From DASUPK01 sp963774305 (GTDB lineage: Bacteria > Actinomycetota > Thermoleophilia > Solirubrobacterales > 70-9): a stretch of DNA of 64,000 nt. Below are positions 53,040 to 64,000 of this stretch, in pieces. The stretch's first letter is position 1. The number at the start of each line of letters is the position of its first letter. The position numbers were made by a program, and so were the translations under genes. The stretch lies in the NCBI GenBank assembly GCA_963774305.1, contig CAVZEM010000011.1:248001-312000 (forward strand), read 5' to 3'. Below the pieces are notes generated by a model. The model was not told the DNA's origin. It worked only from the letters and a program-made list of their open reading frames with translations, and did no database searches.

Positions 53040-54343
53040 CAACCGACCCTCGAGCGATCGGGGGCGCTCGGGCGCCCGATCGCCTCGTAGACGATCCCCG
53101 CGGACCGGACGGCGGCGGGATCGAGGAAGTTCCGCCCGTCGACCAGCAGCGGATTCGTCATCCGCTTGGCGACCTCGGTCCAATCGAGCTTGGCGAAGTC
53201 GGGCCACTCGGTGACCAGAACCGCCGCATCGGCGCCGTCGAGTGCATCCATCGCCGACTTGGCCATCTCCACGTTCGGCAGCAGCTCGCCGGCCGCCCGC
53301 TGGGCGACGGGGTCGAACGCGGTCACCGTCGCCCCCTCCCCCTCCAGGCGGGCGGCCAGCACAAGGCTCGACGCCTCGCGCATGTCGTCGGTGTCCGGCT
53401 TGAAGGCAAGGCCGAGGAGCGCCACCCGCTTGCCGACCAGCGAATCGAGGTGCTTCGAGAGCTTCGACATCACGCGGCGCTTCTGCAACTCGTTCACCTC
53501 GATCACCGAGCTGAGGAGCTGGAAGTGGTAGCCGCTGTTCCCGGCGAGGATCTTGAGCGCCTGGGTGTCCTTCGGGAAGCAGGAGCCGCCGAAGCCGAGA
53601 CCCGCGTTCAGGAACTTGTCGCCGATCCGGGGGTCCATTCCCATCCCCCGCGCCACCTCGGTCACGTCCGCCTCCACCTCGTCGCAGACGTTCGCGATCT
53701 CGTTGATGAAGCTGATCTTGGTCGCCAGGTAGGCGTTGGACGCGAGCTTGATCATCTCCGCGCTGGAGAGGTCGGTGCGGACGATCGGCGCACCGAGCGG
53801 CTCGTAGGCGGCGGCCACCGCATCGGCGGCCCACTCGTCGCCCGCGTCCGCCCCGATCACCACGCGGTCGGGATGGAGGAAGTCCTTCACGGCCGTTCCC
53901 TCCCTGAGGAACTCCGGGCACGAGACGTAGGCCAGATCGGGTGCATCCCGGTGGATCGTCCGCCCGGTTCCGACCGGCACGGTGCTCTTCATCACCAGGG
54001 CCTTGCCCTCCGGCTCGCCGATCTCCTCCACGGCTCGCTGCACCGCCGACAGATCGGCGTCCCCCGAGTACGTCGGCGGCGTCCCCACGCAGACGAAGAG
54101 CAGGCGCGGGCCGTCGAGCAGCTCCGCCATCTCCGTGGTGAACGTGAGCCGCTCCAGGTTTCGCTCGATCAGCTCGGGCAGCTCCGGCTCGTAGATCGGG
54201 ACCTCGCCGCGCCGGAGCGACTCGACCTTCTCCGGGACGATCTCGCGGACGACGACTCGATGGCCCATCTCGGCGAAGCACGCAGCGGTGACAAGCCCGA
54301 CCCAGCCGGCCCCGACGACCCCGATCGCCTCCCTCTCGCTCAC
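53039..54343 (-). CDS. UDP-glucose/GDP-mannose 6-dehydrogenase
   Basis: The 434-residue enzyme has the N-terminal Rossmann motif 'GVVGAGWVGLVTAACFAEMG', the catalytic Cys in 'GLGFGGSCFPKDTQAL', and 'GLAFKPDTDDMREASSLVLA' in the C-terminal NAD domain. It makes a uronic acid nucleotide sugar in two oxidation steps. Position between the LCP ligase and guanylyltransferase genes points to a uronate-containing envelope polymer. Whether UDP-glucose or GDP-mannose is used is not evident from sequence; UDP-glucose is the usual activity. Confidence 0.93.
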   Translation of the reverse strand: MSEREAIGVVGAGWVGLVTAACFAEMGHRVVVREIVPEKVESLRRGEVPIYEPELPELIERNLERLTFTTEMAELLDGPRLLFVCVGTPPTYSGDADLSAVQRAVEEIGEPEGKALVMKSTVPVGTGRTIHRDAPDLAYVSCPEFLREGTAVKDFLHPDRVVIGADAGDEWAADAVAAAYEPLGAPIVRTDLSSAEMIKLASNAYLATKISFINEIANVCDEVEADVTEVARGMGMDPRIGDKFLNAGLGFGGSCFPKDTQALKILAGNSGYHFQLLSSVIEVNELQKRRVMSKLSKHLDSLVGKRVALLGLAFKPDTDDMREASSLVLAARLEGEGATVTAFDPVAQRAAGELLPNVEMAKSAMDALDGADAAVLVTEWPDFAKLDWTEVAKRMTNPLLVDGRNFLDPAAVRSAGIVYEAIGRPSAPDRSRVG

Positions 54344-54358
54344 GGTCGATCTCCCGGA

Positions 54359-56257
54359 TCAGGTCCCGGGGAGCTGGCGGAAGCCCTGTGCGATCTTCAG
54401 CATGTCCTCGTTCGGGACCGTCTCGATCAGCGAGTTGGAGACCCAGAACGAGCCCTCATCCGTCTGCCACGCCACCATCCGCAGGCGGTCGCCGTCGTAG
54501 AAGAGCTTGTAATCGCGATCGCCGATCGTCTTCTCGTCGGTCGGGTTGGAGAGGATCGGCGGGTCCTTCCACCGGGTGCCCTCGAAGCCGTAGTAGTCGC
54601 CGAGCGTCGGCAGCGAGAAGACCCACTTGTAGGCCGCGCGCTGATCATGTGGCGGCGACTGGTCGCCCTTCCCGTTGATCTTGTAGACGCGGGGCTTCTG
54701 CGCGTAGTCGCTGCCCTGCTCGAGGATCGTCGGGTAGAAGACCGGGACCTTCTCCTTGCGCGCCCTGATCGCCTGGGCGAGCTGCCTGCCATAGGTCGTC
54801 CGGGTAAGCGTGCTGGGCAACGACGAGCCCGACGACTTCTTCCTGGGGGCCGCCGGCGTCGACTTGCTGTGGTCCGGCGGCTGCTGGGGGGAAACGGCCT
54901 TCTTCGGCTGGGCGCTCGAGCCGGCGGGCCCCGGGGTGCCCTGCACTCCGAGGAACTGATCCACCGCGGTGTGGATCTCGCCCGAGGTTGCGGTGACGAA
55001 CGACGGGCCAAGCGTGCCGGTGAAGTGGATCTCCTTGATCTGGGCGCCTCGCAGGTCGAAGAACAGCCTCAGCACCTGGAGCATCTCCTCCGCGGAGCCG
55101 ATGTCCGACGAGGTATAGGTGGTGAAGATCTTGACCAGCTTCTTGCGGTCCTCGATCAGCCGTGACGGCGGGACTTTGGCGCGCGCCTCTCGCAGGAAGG
55201 CCTGCTGGCGGGCGGCGCGGACGATGTCGTTGTCCGTGTGGCGGTAGCGAGCGAACGAGAGGGCGTCGAAGCCGCAGAGCGCCTGATATCCGGGCTGCAG
55301 GTTGATCTCAGAGGTGCCCGTGTTCGGTGCAATGTAGTAGCGGCGATCGACGTCGACGTACACGCAGCCGATCGCGTTAACCGCCCGGGCGAAGCCGGTG
55401 AAGTCGACGTTCACGAGGTGGTTGACCTGCAGGCCGGTGAGCTGCTTGACGGTCCGGAGGGTCAGCTTTGGACCACCGATCGAGTACGCGGCGTTGAGCT
55501 TGTCAGTCCCAACTCCGGGAATGTCGACCTTCAGGTCGCGGGGAAGCGAGAGGAGCGCGATCGCCCCGCGGTCCGGATCGAGCCGCAGCAGCATCGTCGT
55601 GTCGGAGAGGCCGAATTTGCCGCTGATGGCCTGGTTGCGCTTGTCCGAGCCGATGATCAGGATCGTCTGCGGCCCGGAGCTCGTCGTCTTCGTCAGGAAG
55701 GGGTCCAGGCCTGCGATCTCGGCGTGGTTCTTGAGCGCATTCGCGATGTCCGACAGGTAGAGGATCAGGCTCGCCGACGTGGCCCCGGCGACCGCGGCGA
55801 TGATCAGGAAGGAGGCGGTCAGGAAGCGAAGCCAGAGCGGGAAGCCGATGTGCCTCCGCACCGCCTTGAAGCCCGAGGTGACCTTCCGGCCGCCGACCTT
55901 CTCGAAGCCGGAGGTGATGGCGGAGCCGGCCTGGCTGACTCGCTCTCGCGCGGAGGCGACCATCGTCGGCTCATCGGCGTCAGCGTCCGCCTCGGCGGCC
56001 TCCAGCCCGTCCCACTCCTGGGTCTCGGCCGAGACGACGTGCTCGAGCTCGTCCTCCTCGTCAAGCTCCTCGTCGTCCTCGTCGTCGCCCTCGAAGTCCT
56101 CGTCGTCGTCGAGATCCTCGTCGTCGTCGACGTCTTCCTCCTGCTCCTCGTCGTCGAGGTCCTCCAGGAAGTCGTCGCCGAGCTCGTACTCCTGGGTCTC
56201 GTCGACGCGGTTCTCCTCGTCTCCGTTGCCATTGCCGCCCTTGCGTGGGGGACTCAT
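54359..56257 (-). CDS. LytR-CpsA-Psr (LCP) family cell-wall glycopolymer ligase
   Basis: The 632-residue protein has an unusual cytoplasmic N-terminus of which about residues 20-75 are almost all Asp/Glu, one membrane helix near 150-175, and an extracytoplasmic LCP domain: 'TILIIGSDKR', 'DTTMLLRLDPDRGAIALLSL', 'PRDLKVDIPG', 'TDKLNAAYSIGG', 'FARYRHTDNDIVRAARQQ'. LCP enzymes attach polymers from lipid carriers to peptidoglycan. The conserved Asp/Arg residues in 'PRDLKV' and 'RYRHTDNDIVR' are present. A Pro/Ser-rich stretch and a second C-terminal domain follow. Start ATG 56257 overlaps the upstream M20 stop as ATGA. Confidence 0.92.
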   Translation of the reverse strand: MSPPRKGGNGNGDEENRVDETQEYELGDDFLEDLDDEEQEEDVDDDEDLDDDEDFEGDDEDDEELDEEDELEHVVSAETQEWDGLEAAEADADADEPTMVASARERVSQAGSAITSGFEKVGGRKVTSGFKAVRRHIGFPLWLRFLTASFLIIAAVAGATSASLILYLSDIANALKNHAEIAGLDPFLTKTTSSGPQTILIIGSDKRNQAISGKFGLSDTTMLLRLDPDRGAIALLSLPRDLKVDIPGVGTDKLNAAYSIGGPKLTLRTVKQLTGLQVNHLVNVDFTGFARAVNAIGCVYVDVDRRYYIAPNTGTSEINLQPGYQALCGFDALSFARYRHTDNDIVRAARQQAFLREARAKVPPSRLIEDRKKLVKIFTTYTSSDIGSAEEMLQVLRLFFDLRGAQIKEIHFTGTLGPSFVTATSGEIHTAVDQFLGVQGTPGPAGSSAQPKKAVSPQQPPDHSKSTPAAPRKKSSGSSLPSTLTRTTYGRQLAQAIRARKEKVPVFYPTILEQGSDYAQKPRVYKINGKGDQSPPHDQRAAYKWVFSLPTLGDYYGFEGTRWKDPPILSNPTDEKTIGDRDYKLFYDGDRLRMVAWQTDEGSFWVSNSLIETVPNEDMLKIAQGFRQLPGT

Positions 56258-57336
56258 ACGGCGGCCATCCCGGGGAAGCTCTTCACGAAGCCCTCCAGGG
56301 CCTGCCGGTAGGAGCGCAGGGAGCTGATCGAGACCCATTCACCGGGGCCATGGTGGCCGTCGCCGACCGGCCCGAACTCGACCGCCGGCACGCCGACGGC
56401 GAGGAAGGAGACCGCGTCGGAGGCGCCGTCGCGGCCCACGCTCATCACCCGCTCGGGATGGTGCGGCGAAGCCGCCTCGCAGAGCCCCTGCACGAACGGC
56501 GAGTCGGGCTCGACCACAGCGGGAGGACGGCGGAAGGTGGCGAGCACGCGGGTGTCGGGCAGGCCGCTCACCTGCTCCAGGATCTCGTCGGGATCCTGAT
56601 CGGGCAGGAAGCGGATATCGACGTCTATGACGCAGGTGTCGGGCACTTTGTTCAGGGCGTCGCCGCCCATGATCCGACCGAGGTTGATGGACGGGCGGTC
56701 GAACAGGGCGGAGCTGTGGCGCGCAAACGGTAGCGATTCGATGCCCCTGAATACCTCAACCGCCTTGACGACAGCATTATCCCCGAGCCATGGCGTCGCC
56801 CCGTGCGCGGAGCGACCCTGGACCTCCAGGCGGATGGCCAGCACACCCTTCGCCTGCACCCCGACCTGGAGGTTGGTGGGCTCGCCGGTGATCGCGAAGT
56901 CGCCGACGAAGCCGCTCGCCACCAGCGCGTCTGAGCCGCGGTTGGCCTCCTCCTCGGACTCCTCGTCGGAGACGATGCCGAGCCGCAGCCGGACGTCCTC
57001 CTGGTCGCGGAGATCGTGGAGGACGACCATCATCACCGCCAGCGCCCCCTTCATGTCGTAGGAACCGCGGCCCAGCAGCCGATCCCCGTTGATCTGGGGC
57101 TCGAACTGGTCCCGGCCTCCCGGCACGACGTCCATGTGTCCGTGCAGCACCAGAGTGGGCGCGTCCGCCGGCCCGACCTCGGCGGTCGTCACGGGGAGCC
57201 CGCGCGTTTCGGTCTGCGACGCCTTGATGTCGTTCGACTCGAGCCAGCCGCCGACGAACTCCGCCGCACGGCGAAGCCCCTCGGCGTTGGAGGTGTCGAA
57301 GGCGATCAGTCGCTGCGCGAGGGCCAGCTCGTCCAT
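56254..57336 (-). CDS. M20-family metallopeptidase (ArgE/DapE type)
   Basis: The 360-residue enzyme has the M20 metal site: 'LVLHGHMDVVPGG' (His, Asp), 'GRGSYDMKGALAVMM' (bridging Asp), 'IVSDEESEEEANRGSDAL' (catalytic Glu) and 'VEFGPVGDGHHGPGEWV' (last His). The middle dimerisation lobe contains 'RSAHGATPWLGDNAVVKAV'. The family includes succinyl-diaminopimelate desuccinylase and acetylornithine deacetylase; exact substrate unresolved. It lies 19 bases downstream of atpC on the same strand and could be read through from the ATP synthase operon. Confidence 0.9.
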   Translation of the reverse strand: MDELALAQRLIAFDTSNAEGLRRAAEFVGGWLESNDIKASQTETRGLPVTTAEVGPADAPTLVLHGHMDVVPGGRDQFEPQINGDRLLGRGSYDMKGALAVMMVVLHDLRDQEDVRLRLGIVSDEESEEEANRGSDALVASGFVGDFAITGEPTNLQVGVQAKGVLAIRLEVQGRSAHGATPWLGDNAVVKAVEVFRGIESLPFARHSSALFDRPSINLGRIMGGDALNKVPDTCVIDVDIRFLPDQDPDEILEQVSGLPDTRVLATFRRPPAVVEPDSPFVQGLCEAASPHHPERVMSVGRDGASDAVSFLAVGVPAVEFGPVGDGHHGPGEWVSISSLRSYRQALEGFVKSFPGMAAV

Positions 57337-57355
57337 GCGCAGATGCTAGGTGCGC

Positions 57356-57772
57356 TCAGGAGTTCGCGCCGGCTACGGCAAGAAATGCTTCGGCGCGCTC
57401 CTTGTCCTTCTGCGCCTGCGTGTGGGCGCTGGAGCCCTCCTCGGACTCGCGCAGGCGAGCCTCGGCATCCTCGATGCGGCTGCGGAGCTCGCCTTCGGCC
57501 AGCCTGTCGGGCGGGACGGCCTCGCCGACCAGCACCGTGGCGCGGTTGGCGAACACCTGCAGCCAGCCCTCGGCCTGCGCCCAGCGCTGGACCTCGCCGT
57601 CGGGCATGTGAAGCCGGAGCTCCGTCGGCCGCAGGCGGGCCAGCACCGGCACGTGGTTGGCGAGGACGCCCAACTCTCCGACCGCCGTGCGGGTGGAGAG
57701 CTGGTGCACCTCGCCGTCGAAGACCTCCCCCTCAGGGGTGAGGACCCGCGCGTTGAAGTTGTGCTCCGGCAT
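57356..57772 (-). CDS. atpC: ATP synthase epsilon subunit
   Basis: The 138-residue protein has the beta-sandwich 'RVLTPEGEVFDGEVHQLSTR', 'GELGVLANHVPVLARLRP' and the C-terminal helical hairpin with 'SRIEDAEARLRESEEGSS'. Epsilon is part of the central stalk and inhibits ATP hydrolysis. Separated by 43 bases from atpD; the gap holds a CTTCG-rich stretch loosely like the dispersed repeat at 24881. Last ATP synthase gene in the cluster. Confidence 0.95.
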   Translation of the reverse strand: MPEHNFNARVLTPEGEVFDGEVHQLSTRTAVGELGVLANHVPVLARLRPTELRLHMPDGEVQRWAQAEGWLQVFANRATVLVGEAVPPDRLAEGELRSRIEDAEARLRESEEGSSAHTQAQKDKERAEAFLAVAGANS

Positions 57773-57815
57773 CAGCGCTTCGCCTCCTCCGCTTCGCGTC
57801 CGGGGGCTACGCGAA

Positions 57816-59354
<1,539 letters not shown>

Positions 59355-59378
59355 TCGTCTCCTTCTCTATTCCAAGTT

Positions 59379-60308
59379 CTATGAAACGCCCTCGGCGCCC
59401 GCGACGACCTCGAGGATCTCCTGGGTGATCTCGGCCTGCCGCACCCGGTTCATCTCGAGGGTCAGGTCGCTGATCACGTCCTTCGCGTTCTCGGCGGCGT
59501 TCCGCATCGCGGTCATGCGCGCGCCGTGCTCCGATGCGGTTGACTCCAGCAGCGCCCGGTAGACCGAGAGCTGGGCGTATTCGGGGATCAGCTCCGCGAG
59601 CAGCTCCTCGGGCTCGGGCTCGTAGTCCCAGAGGGCCTTTCGATGTGCCTCCACCAGCTTGTCGTCGCCGTCGGTGGCCTCGTCCTCCTCGTCGCCGGCA
59701 CCCTCGCCCAGGACCTCGGCCTGCTGGATCGGGAGCAGCGTCTGCCGCCACACGTACTGCGTCAGCGGCGAGACGTATTTGTTGTAGATCAGCTCGACCC
59801 GGTCGAGCTCCTCGTCGACGTAGGAGGCCACCAGCTGCTCCGCGATCTCTCGCGCGTCCGCGAACGCCGGGCGATCGGTGAAGCCGACGTACTCGCCATG
59901 GAGCTCCTCGCCGCGGAACCGCATCGTCGAGGCGCCGCGGCGGCCGACGACCGAGAAGAGCGTCTGCGCTCCACCGCCGCGAAGCTCGCGCTGGAGCTGA
60001 ACGCCCGCGCGGATGATCTGGGAGTTGAACGAACCGGCGAGGCCACGGTCCCCGGTAATCAGCAGAACGCCGACGTTCCTCTCCTCGTCGCGCTGCTGGA
60101 GAACCGGCAGGTTCCGCGCCTCCTGCCCGGCCGCCTCGGCGACCTGGCGGGTCATCTTGCGCAGCTCGCGCGCGTAGGGACGCAGCGCGTCGATCCGCTG
60201 CTCCGCGCGGCGCAGCCGCGCCGCGGCGACCATCTCCATGGCGCGCGTGATCTTCTGCACGTTCTTCACGGAGGAGATCCGGTTCTTGACTTCCTTGCGA
60301 GTCGCCAT
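59379..60308 (-). CDS. atpG: ATP synthase gamma subunit
   Basis: The 309-residue subunit begins 'ATRKEVKNRISSVKNVQKIT' and ends 'LTLEMNRVRQAEITQEILEV', the two helices of the rotating coiled coil. In the middle is an acidic insertion, 'GEGAGDEEDEATDGDDK', absent from the usual bacterial gamma. Gamma couples rotation of the c-ring to the catalytic head. The acidic insertion may interact with epsilon or the basic face of F1, by inference. Confidence 0.97.
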   Translation of the reverse strand: MATRKEVKNRISSVKNVQKITRAMEMVAAARLRRAEQRIDALRPYARELRKMTRQVAEAAGQEARNLPVLQQRDEERNVGVLLITGDRGLAGSFNSQIIRAGVQLQRELRGGGAQTLFSVVGRRGASTMRFRGEELHGEYVGFTDRPAFADAREIAEQLVASYVDEELDRVELIYNKYVSPLTQYVWRQTLLPIQQAEVLGEGAGDEEDEATDGDDKLVEAHRKALWDYEPEPEELLAELIPEYAQLSVYRALLESTASEHGARMTAMRNAAENAKDVISDLTLEMNRVRQAEITQEILEVVAGAEGVS

Positions 60309-60310
60309 GG

Positions 60311-61960
<1,650 letters not shown>

Positions 61961-61979
61961 TTGCGGCTCTGTTCCTTTC

Positions 61980-62513
61980 CTACGCCGCTTGGGCGACGCT
62001 CTTTCTCAGTTTCTCGAGCCTGTTTCGAATGCTCGTGTCCAAGACCATGTTTCCGACCTGCACGATCAGCCCGCCGAGGATGGCGGGGTCAACGCGGCTC
62101 TCCAGCTCGACCTCGTTGCCGGTCTGCTCCTCGATCTCCGAGCCGATCCGCTTGGCGACCTCGGGGTCGAGCTCCACCGCGCTGGTCACGGTGACGCCGA
62201 GCCTCTTGTTCTCCTTGTCCCAGAGCGAGTCGAACTGGCGGCGGATCCGGAAGAGCACCGGCATGCGGTGCTTCTCGATCAGCAGCTCCAGGAAGTTGAC
62301 CAACTCGGGCTCGGCGCCGGCGAGTGCCTTCTTCAGGCCGTCCTCCTTCTCGGTGGACGAGAAGTAGGGACTGAAGAAGAAGAGCTGCATCTCTCTGTTC
62401 TCGGCGAGGGCGTCGGCGAACTGGCCGAGCTGCTCGCGGATCACGTCGAGCTTGCCCTTGTCCCTGGCCGCCCCGAAGAGGGCGTCCGCATATACGCGGG
62501 CGATGTGCTCCAT
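61980..62513 (-). CDS. atpH: ATP synthase delta subunit
   Basis: The 177-residue protein has 'ARVYADALFGAARDKGKLDV' at the N-terminus and 'VTVTSAVELDPEVAKRIGSE', 'VDPAILGGLIVQVGNMVLDT' at the C-terminus, the delta (OSCP) pattern. It links the b stalk to the F1 head. It lies 2 bases downstream of atpF. Confidence 0.96.
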   Translation of the reverse strand: MEHIARVYADALFGAARDKGKLDVIREQLGQFADALAENREMQLFFFSPYFSSTEKEDGLKKALAGAEPELVNFLELLIEKHRMPVLFRIRRQFDSLWDKENKRLGVTVTSAVELDPEVAKRIGSEIEEQTGNEVELESRVDPAILGGLIVQVGNMVLDTSIRNRLEKLRKSVAQAA

Positions 62514-62515
62514 GA

Positions 62516-63082
62516 CTAGCTGGCGGCCCCCTCGGTCGCTCCATTGCCGCTCAGCATCGAGAAGTCGACCTCGGCGAGCGCCTCGTCGATCAGGCGCCGC
62601 TGATCGTCGCCGGTCAGCGACTTGCGCGTCACCTTCTCGGTCGTCAGCACGGTCAGGTCGGCGACCTCCTTGCGGATGCGCTCCAGGGAGCGGCGCGTCT
62701 CGGCCTCGATGTCGCGGCGGGCGGCGGCGAGCAGCTCCTCGCGCTTCTCGCGGCCCTCCTCGACGGCCTGCGCCTTCGCCGCGTCGGCCGCCTTGCGGGC
62801 GCGGGCGACGATCTCGTCCGCCTGCTCGCGGGCCTCGCGCAGGCGTGCGCGGTACTCCTGCAGGATGCCGTCGGCCTCCTCGCGGGTCTTCTCCGCCTGC
62901 TCGATCGACTCGCGGATCGCGTTGGCGCGCTTGTCGAGCGCCTCCTGGATCCGCGGGAACGCGACCTTGCTGAGCACGTACATCGTGAACAGGAAGACGA
63001 GCAGCGTCCAGATCATCAGCCCGAGGCCCGGGCTGACCAGGAAGCTGCCGCTCGAGGCGACTATGTGCGTCGTCGGTTCCAA
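62516..63082 (-). CDS. atpF: ATP synthase b subunit
   Basis: The 188-residue subunit has one membrane helix ('GLMIWTLLVFLFTMYVLSKV') and a long charged helix, 'IEQAEKTREEADGILQEYRA', forming the peripheral stalk. N-terminal extension of about 20 residues precedes the membrane helix. It connects the a subunit to delta. Gene lies 3 bases downstream of atpE. Confidence 0.96.
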   Translation of the reverse strand: MEPTTHIVASSGSFLVSPGLGLMIWTLLVFLFTMYVLSKVAFPRIQEALDKRANAIRESIEQAEKTREEADGILQEYRARLREAREQADEIVARARKAADAAKAQAVEEGREKREELLAAARRDIEAETRRSLERIRKEVADLTVLTTEKVTRKSLTGDDQRRLIDEALAEVDFSMLSGNGATEGAAS

Positions 63083-63085
63083 GGC

Positions 63086-63358
63086 CTAGAGGAAGAAGGC
63101 GATCAGACCGAAGATGAACGTGTAGAAGGCGACGGCCTCGGTGAGGGCGAAGCCCAGCCAGCGGATCGACTGGAGGTCGTCCTTCATCTCGGGCTGGCGC
63201 GCGACCGACTCGATCTCCTTACCGAAGATGAAGCCGATCCCGATGCCGGCTCCGATCGAGCCGAGCCCGGCACCGACGCCGAGCGCGATCGCCTTGCCGG
63301 CGTCCGTGATGCCGGTGCCGACGTCAGTCGTCGCGGCGATTGTCAGTGGGTCAATCAC
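63086..63358 (-). CDS. atpE: ATP synthase c subunit
   Basis: The 90-residue hairpin has a Gly-rich first helix ('GAGLGSIGAGIGIGF'), loop 'ARQPE' and the ion-binding Glu in 'GFALTEAVAFYTF'. Ala rather than Ser follows the Glu, which suggests proton rather than sodium coupling, by inference from known sodium-ring motifs. Start is GTG 63358 with AAAGGAG upstream. It forms the rotating ring in the membrane. Confidence 0.97.
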   Translation of the reverse strand: MIDPLTIAATTDVGTGITDAGKAIALGVGAGLGSIGAGIGIGFIFGKEIESVARQPEMKDDLQSIRWLGFALTEAVAFYTFIFGLIAFFL

Positions 63359-63370
63359 AACTGCTCCTTT

Positions 63371-64000
63371 CTAATGCGTCTCGGCGACTGCGCCGCCGAT
63401 GTAGATGGCTGAGAGGGTGGCGAAGATGAACGCCTGAAGCGTTGCGATCAGCCCCACCTCCAAGACGAAGAAGACGAATGCGAGCGGGAAGGTGAGGATT
63501 CCGAGCGCCGCCAGGCCGAGCAGCACCGCCAGGCCGCCGCCCATGAAGAGCAGCAGCAGGTGCCCCGCGAGGATGTTGGCGAACAGTCGGACGGAGAGCG
63601 AGACGAGCCGCATGAAGTGGGAGAGCAGCTCGATCACGAAGATCAGCGCCTTGCCGATGGGGTTCATGCTCCTCCAACCCCGCCGGCAGGAAGCTCCCCA
63701 GATAGCCGAAGAGACCCTTCGCCCGGACCCCCTCGATGTGATAGCTGAACCAGACGACCAAGGTGAGCGCGAGCGAGAACGAGATGTTCGCCGAGGCCGC
63801 GTAGATGGCGAAGGAGGGGATCGAGAGGCCGAAGATGCCGATCTCGTGCTCGGTGTTGGTGGGCAGCGGCAGGTAGCCGATGATGTTCGTGAAGGCGATG
63901 AAGAAGAAGAGCGTGGCGAGAAAGGGGAACCACTTGGTCGCGTAGGAGCCGGACAGGTTGCCGCCGGTGATGTTGTTCTTGGTCATGTCATAGGCGATCT
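63371..64000 (-). CDS. atpB: ATP synthase a subunit, right-edge partial, with an apparent frameshift
   Basis: The gene enters from the right edge and ends at TAG 63373-63371. The first part reads 'IAYDMTKNNITGGNLSGSYA' to 'GYLGSFLPAG', then leaves frame. The second frame, from about 63667, gives 'MNPIGKALIFVIELLSHFMR', 'LSVRLFANILAGHLLLLF' (conserved Arg of the a subunit) and the last helices. One extra base in the GGGG run at 63681-63678 (minus strand) restores one frame. Because subunit a is essential, an assembly indel is the simplest explanation. The channel Arg is present. Confidence 0.9.

Noticed and set aside
63086..63358. Sodium-coupled ATP synthase.
   Set aside because: The residue after the ion-binding Glu in subunit c is Ala, not the Ser typical of sodium rings; proton coupling is more likely.

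Overview
The window is one contiguous stretch of high-GC bacterial chromosome, densely coded and mostly on the minus strand. It suggests an actinobacterium, most likely class Thermoleophilia (Solirubrobacterales or a relative). This is an inference from GC-rich codon use, LCP and FtsEX/CtpA/SecA/HPF/RF2 gene neighbourhoods, a tmRNA whose tag ends in ALAA, and secreted proteins with short Cys/Lys-rich basic tails. No rRNA, tRNA, insertion sequence, prophage or CRISPR array was found.

Layout. 1-1.9 kb: end of a membrane protein, a GNAT acetyltransferase, a lipoprotein and a PepSY protein. 1.9-7.1 kb: a minus-strand run of LolA-like protein, ABC transporter and two-component system, probably one operon with the PepSY and lipoprotein genes. 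7.1-9.4 kb: a decayed gene with three frame changes, a 47-residue membrane microprotein, a YjlB-type cupin and an alpha/beta hydrolase. 9.47-18.2 kb: tmRNA (ssrA), a very large membrane-anchored coiled-coil/helix-hairpin-helix protein, smpB, RNase R, CtpA-type protease, ftsX and ftsE. 18.2-20.6 kb: a roughly 730-base stretch without a clear gene, a STAS protein and two divergent DUF2294 genes, one frameshifted. 20.6-22.5 kb: a transketolase split into two subunits. 23.4-27.5 kb: a mau-like cassette (MauE-MauD fusion, a MauA-like cysteine-rich protein without the second quinone tryptophan, a MauF-like membrane protein fused to a propeller-like domain) preceded by a trypsin homologue whose catalytic His is Tyr. 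27.6-35.4 kb: nadA, an Fpg glycosylase with an incomplete zinc finger, a GGDEF/EAL protein, two SnoaL-like paralogues, nadC, and an ECF sigma factor coupled to an O6-alkylguanine methyltransferase. 35.6-45.8 kb: FIST protein, prfB with its programmed frameshift, methyltransferase, M28 peptidase, cupin, secA, hpf, a lipase-like protein, comF and a small unknown. 45.8-50.5 kb: NDP-sugar pyrophosphorylase, secreted intradiol dioxygenase, glucose/sorbosone dehydrogenase-like protein and ahcY. 50.6-57.3 kb: arfB, then a cell-surface polysaccharide operon (PGI/PMI, mannose-1-phosphate guanylyltransferase-like, UDP-glucose dehydrogenase, LCP ligase, M20 peptidase). 57.4-64 kb: the F1Fo ATP synthase operon atpB-E-F-H-A-G-D-C, with atpB running off the right edge and carrying an apparent one-base frameshift.

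Two themes link the genes. First, ribosome rescue and translation quality control are concentrated here (tmRNA, SmpB, RNase R, ArfB, RF2, HPF). Second, envelope biogenesis recurs (FtsEX, CtpA, SecA, LCP, sugar-nucleotide enzymes, mau-like oxidative-folding proteins). The most unusual item is the mau-like cassette at 23.4-26.4 kb. Several independent frameshifts (about 7.17, 7.22, 7.74, 20.29, 63.68 kb and perhaps 43.6 kb) mean that assembly indels must be considered alongside true gene decay.
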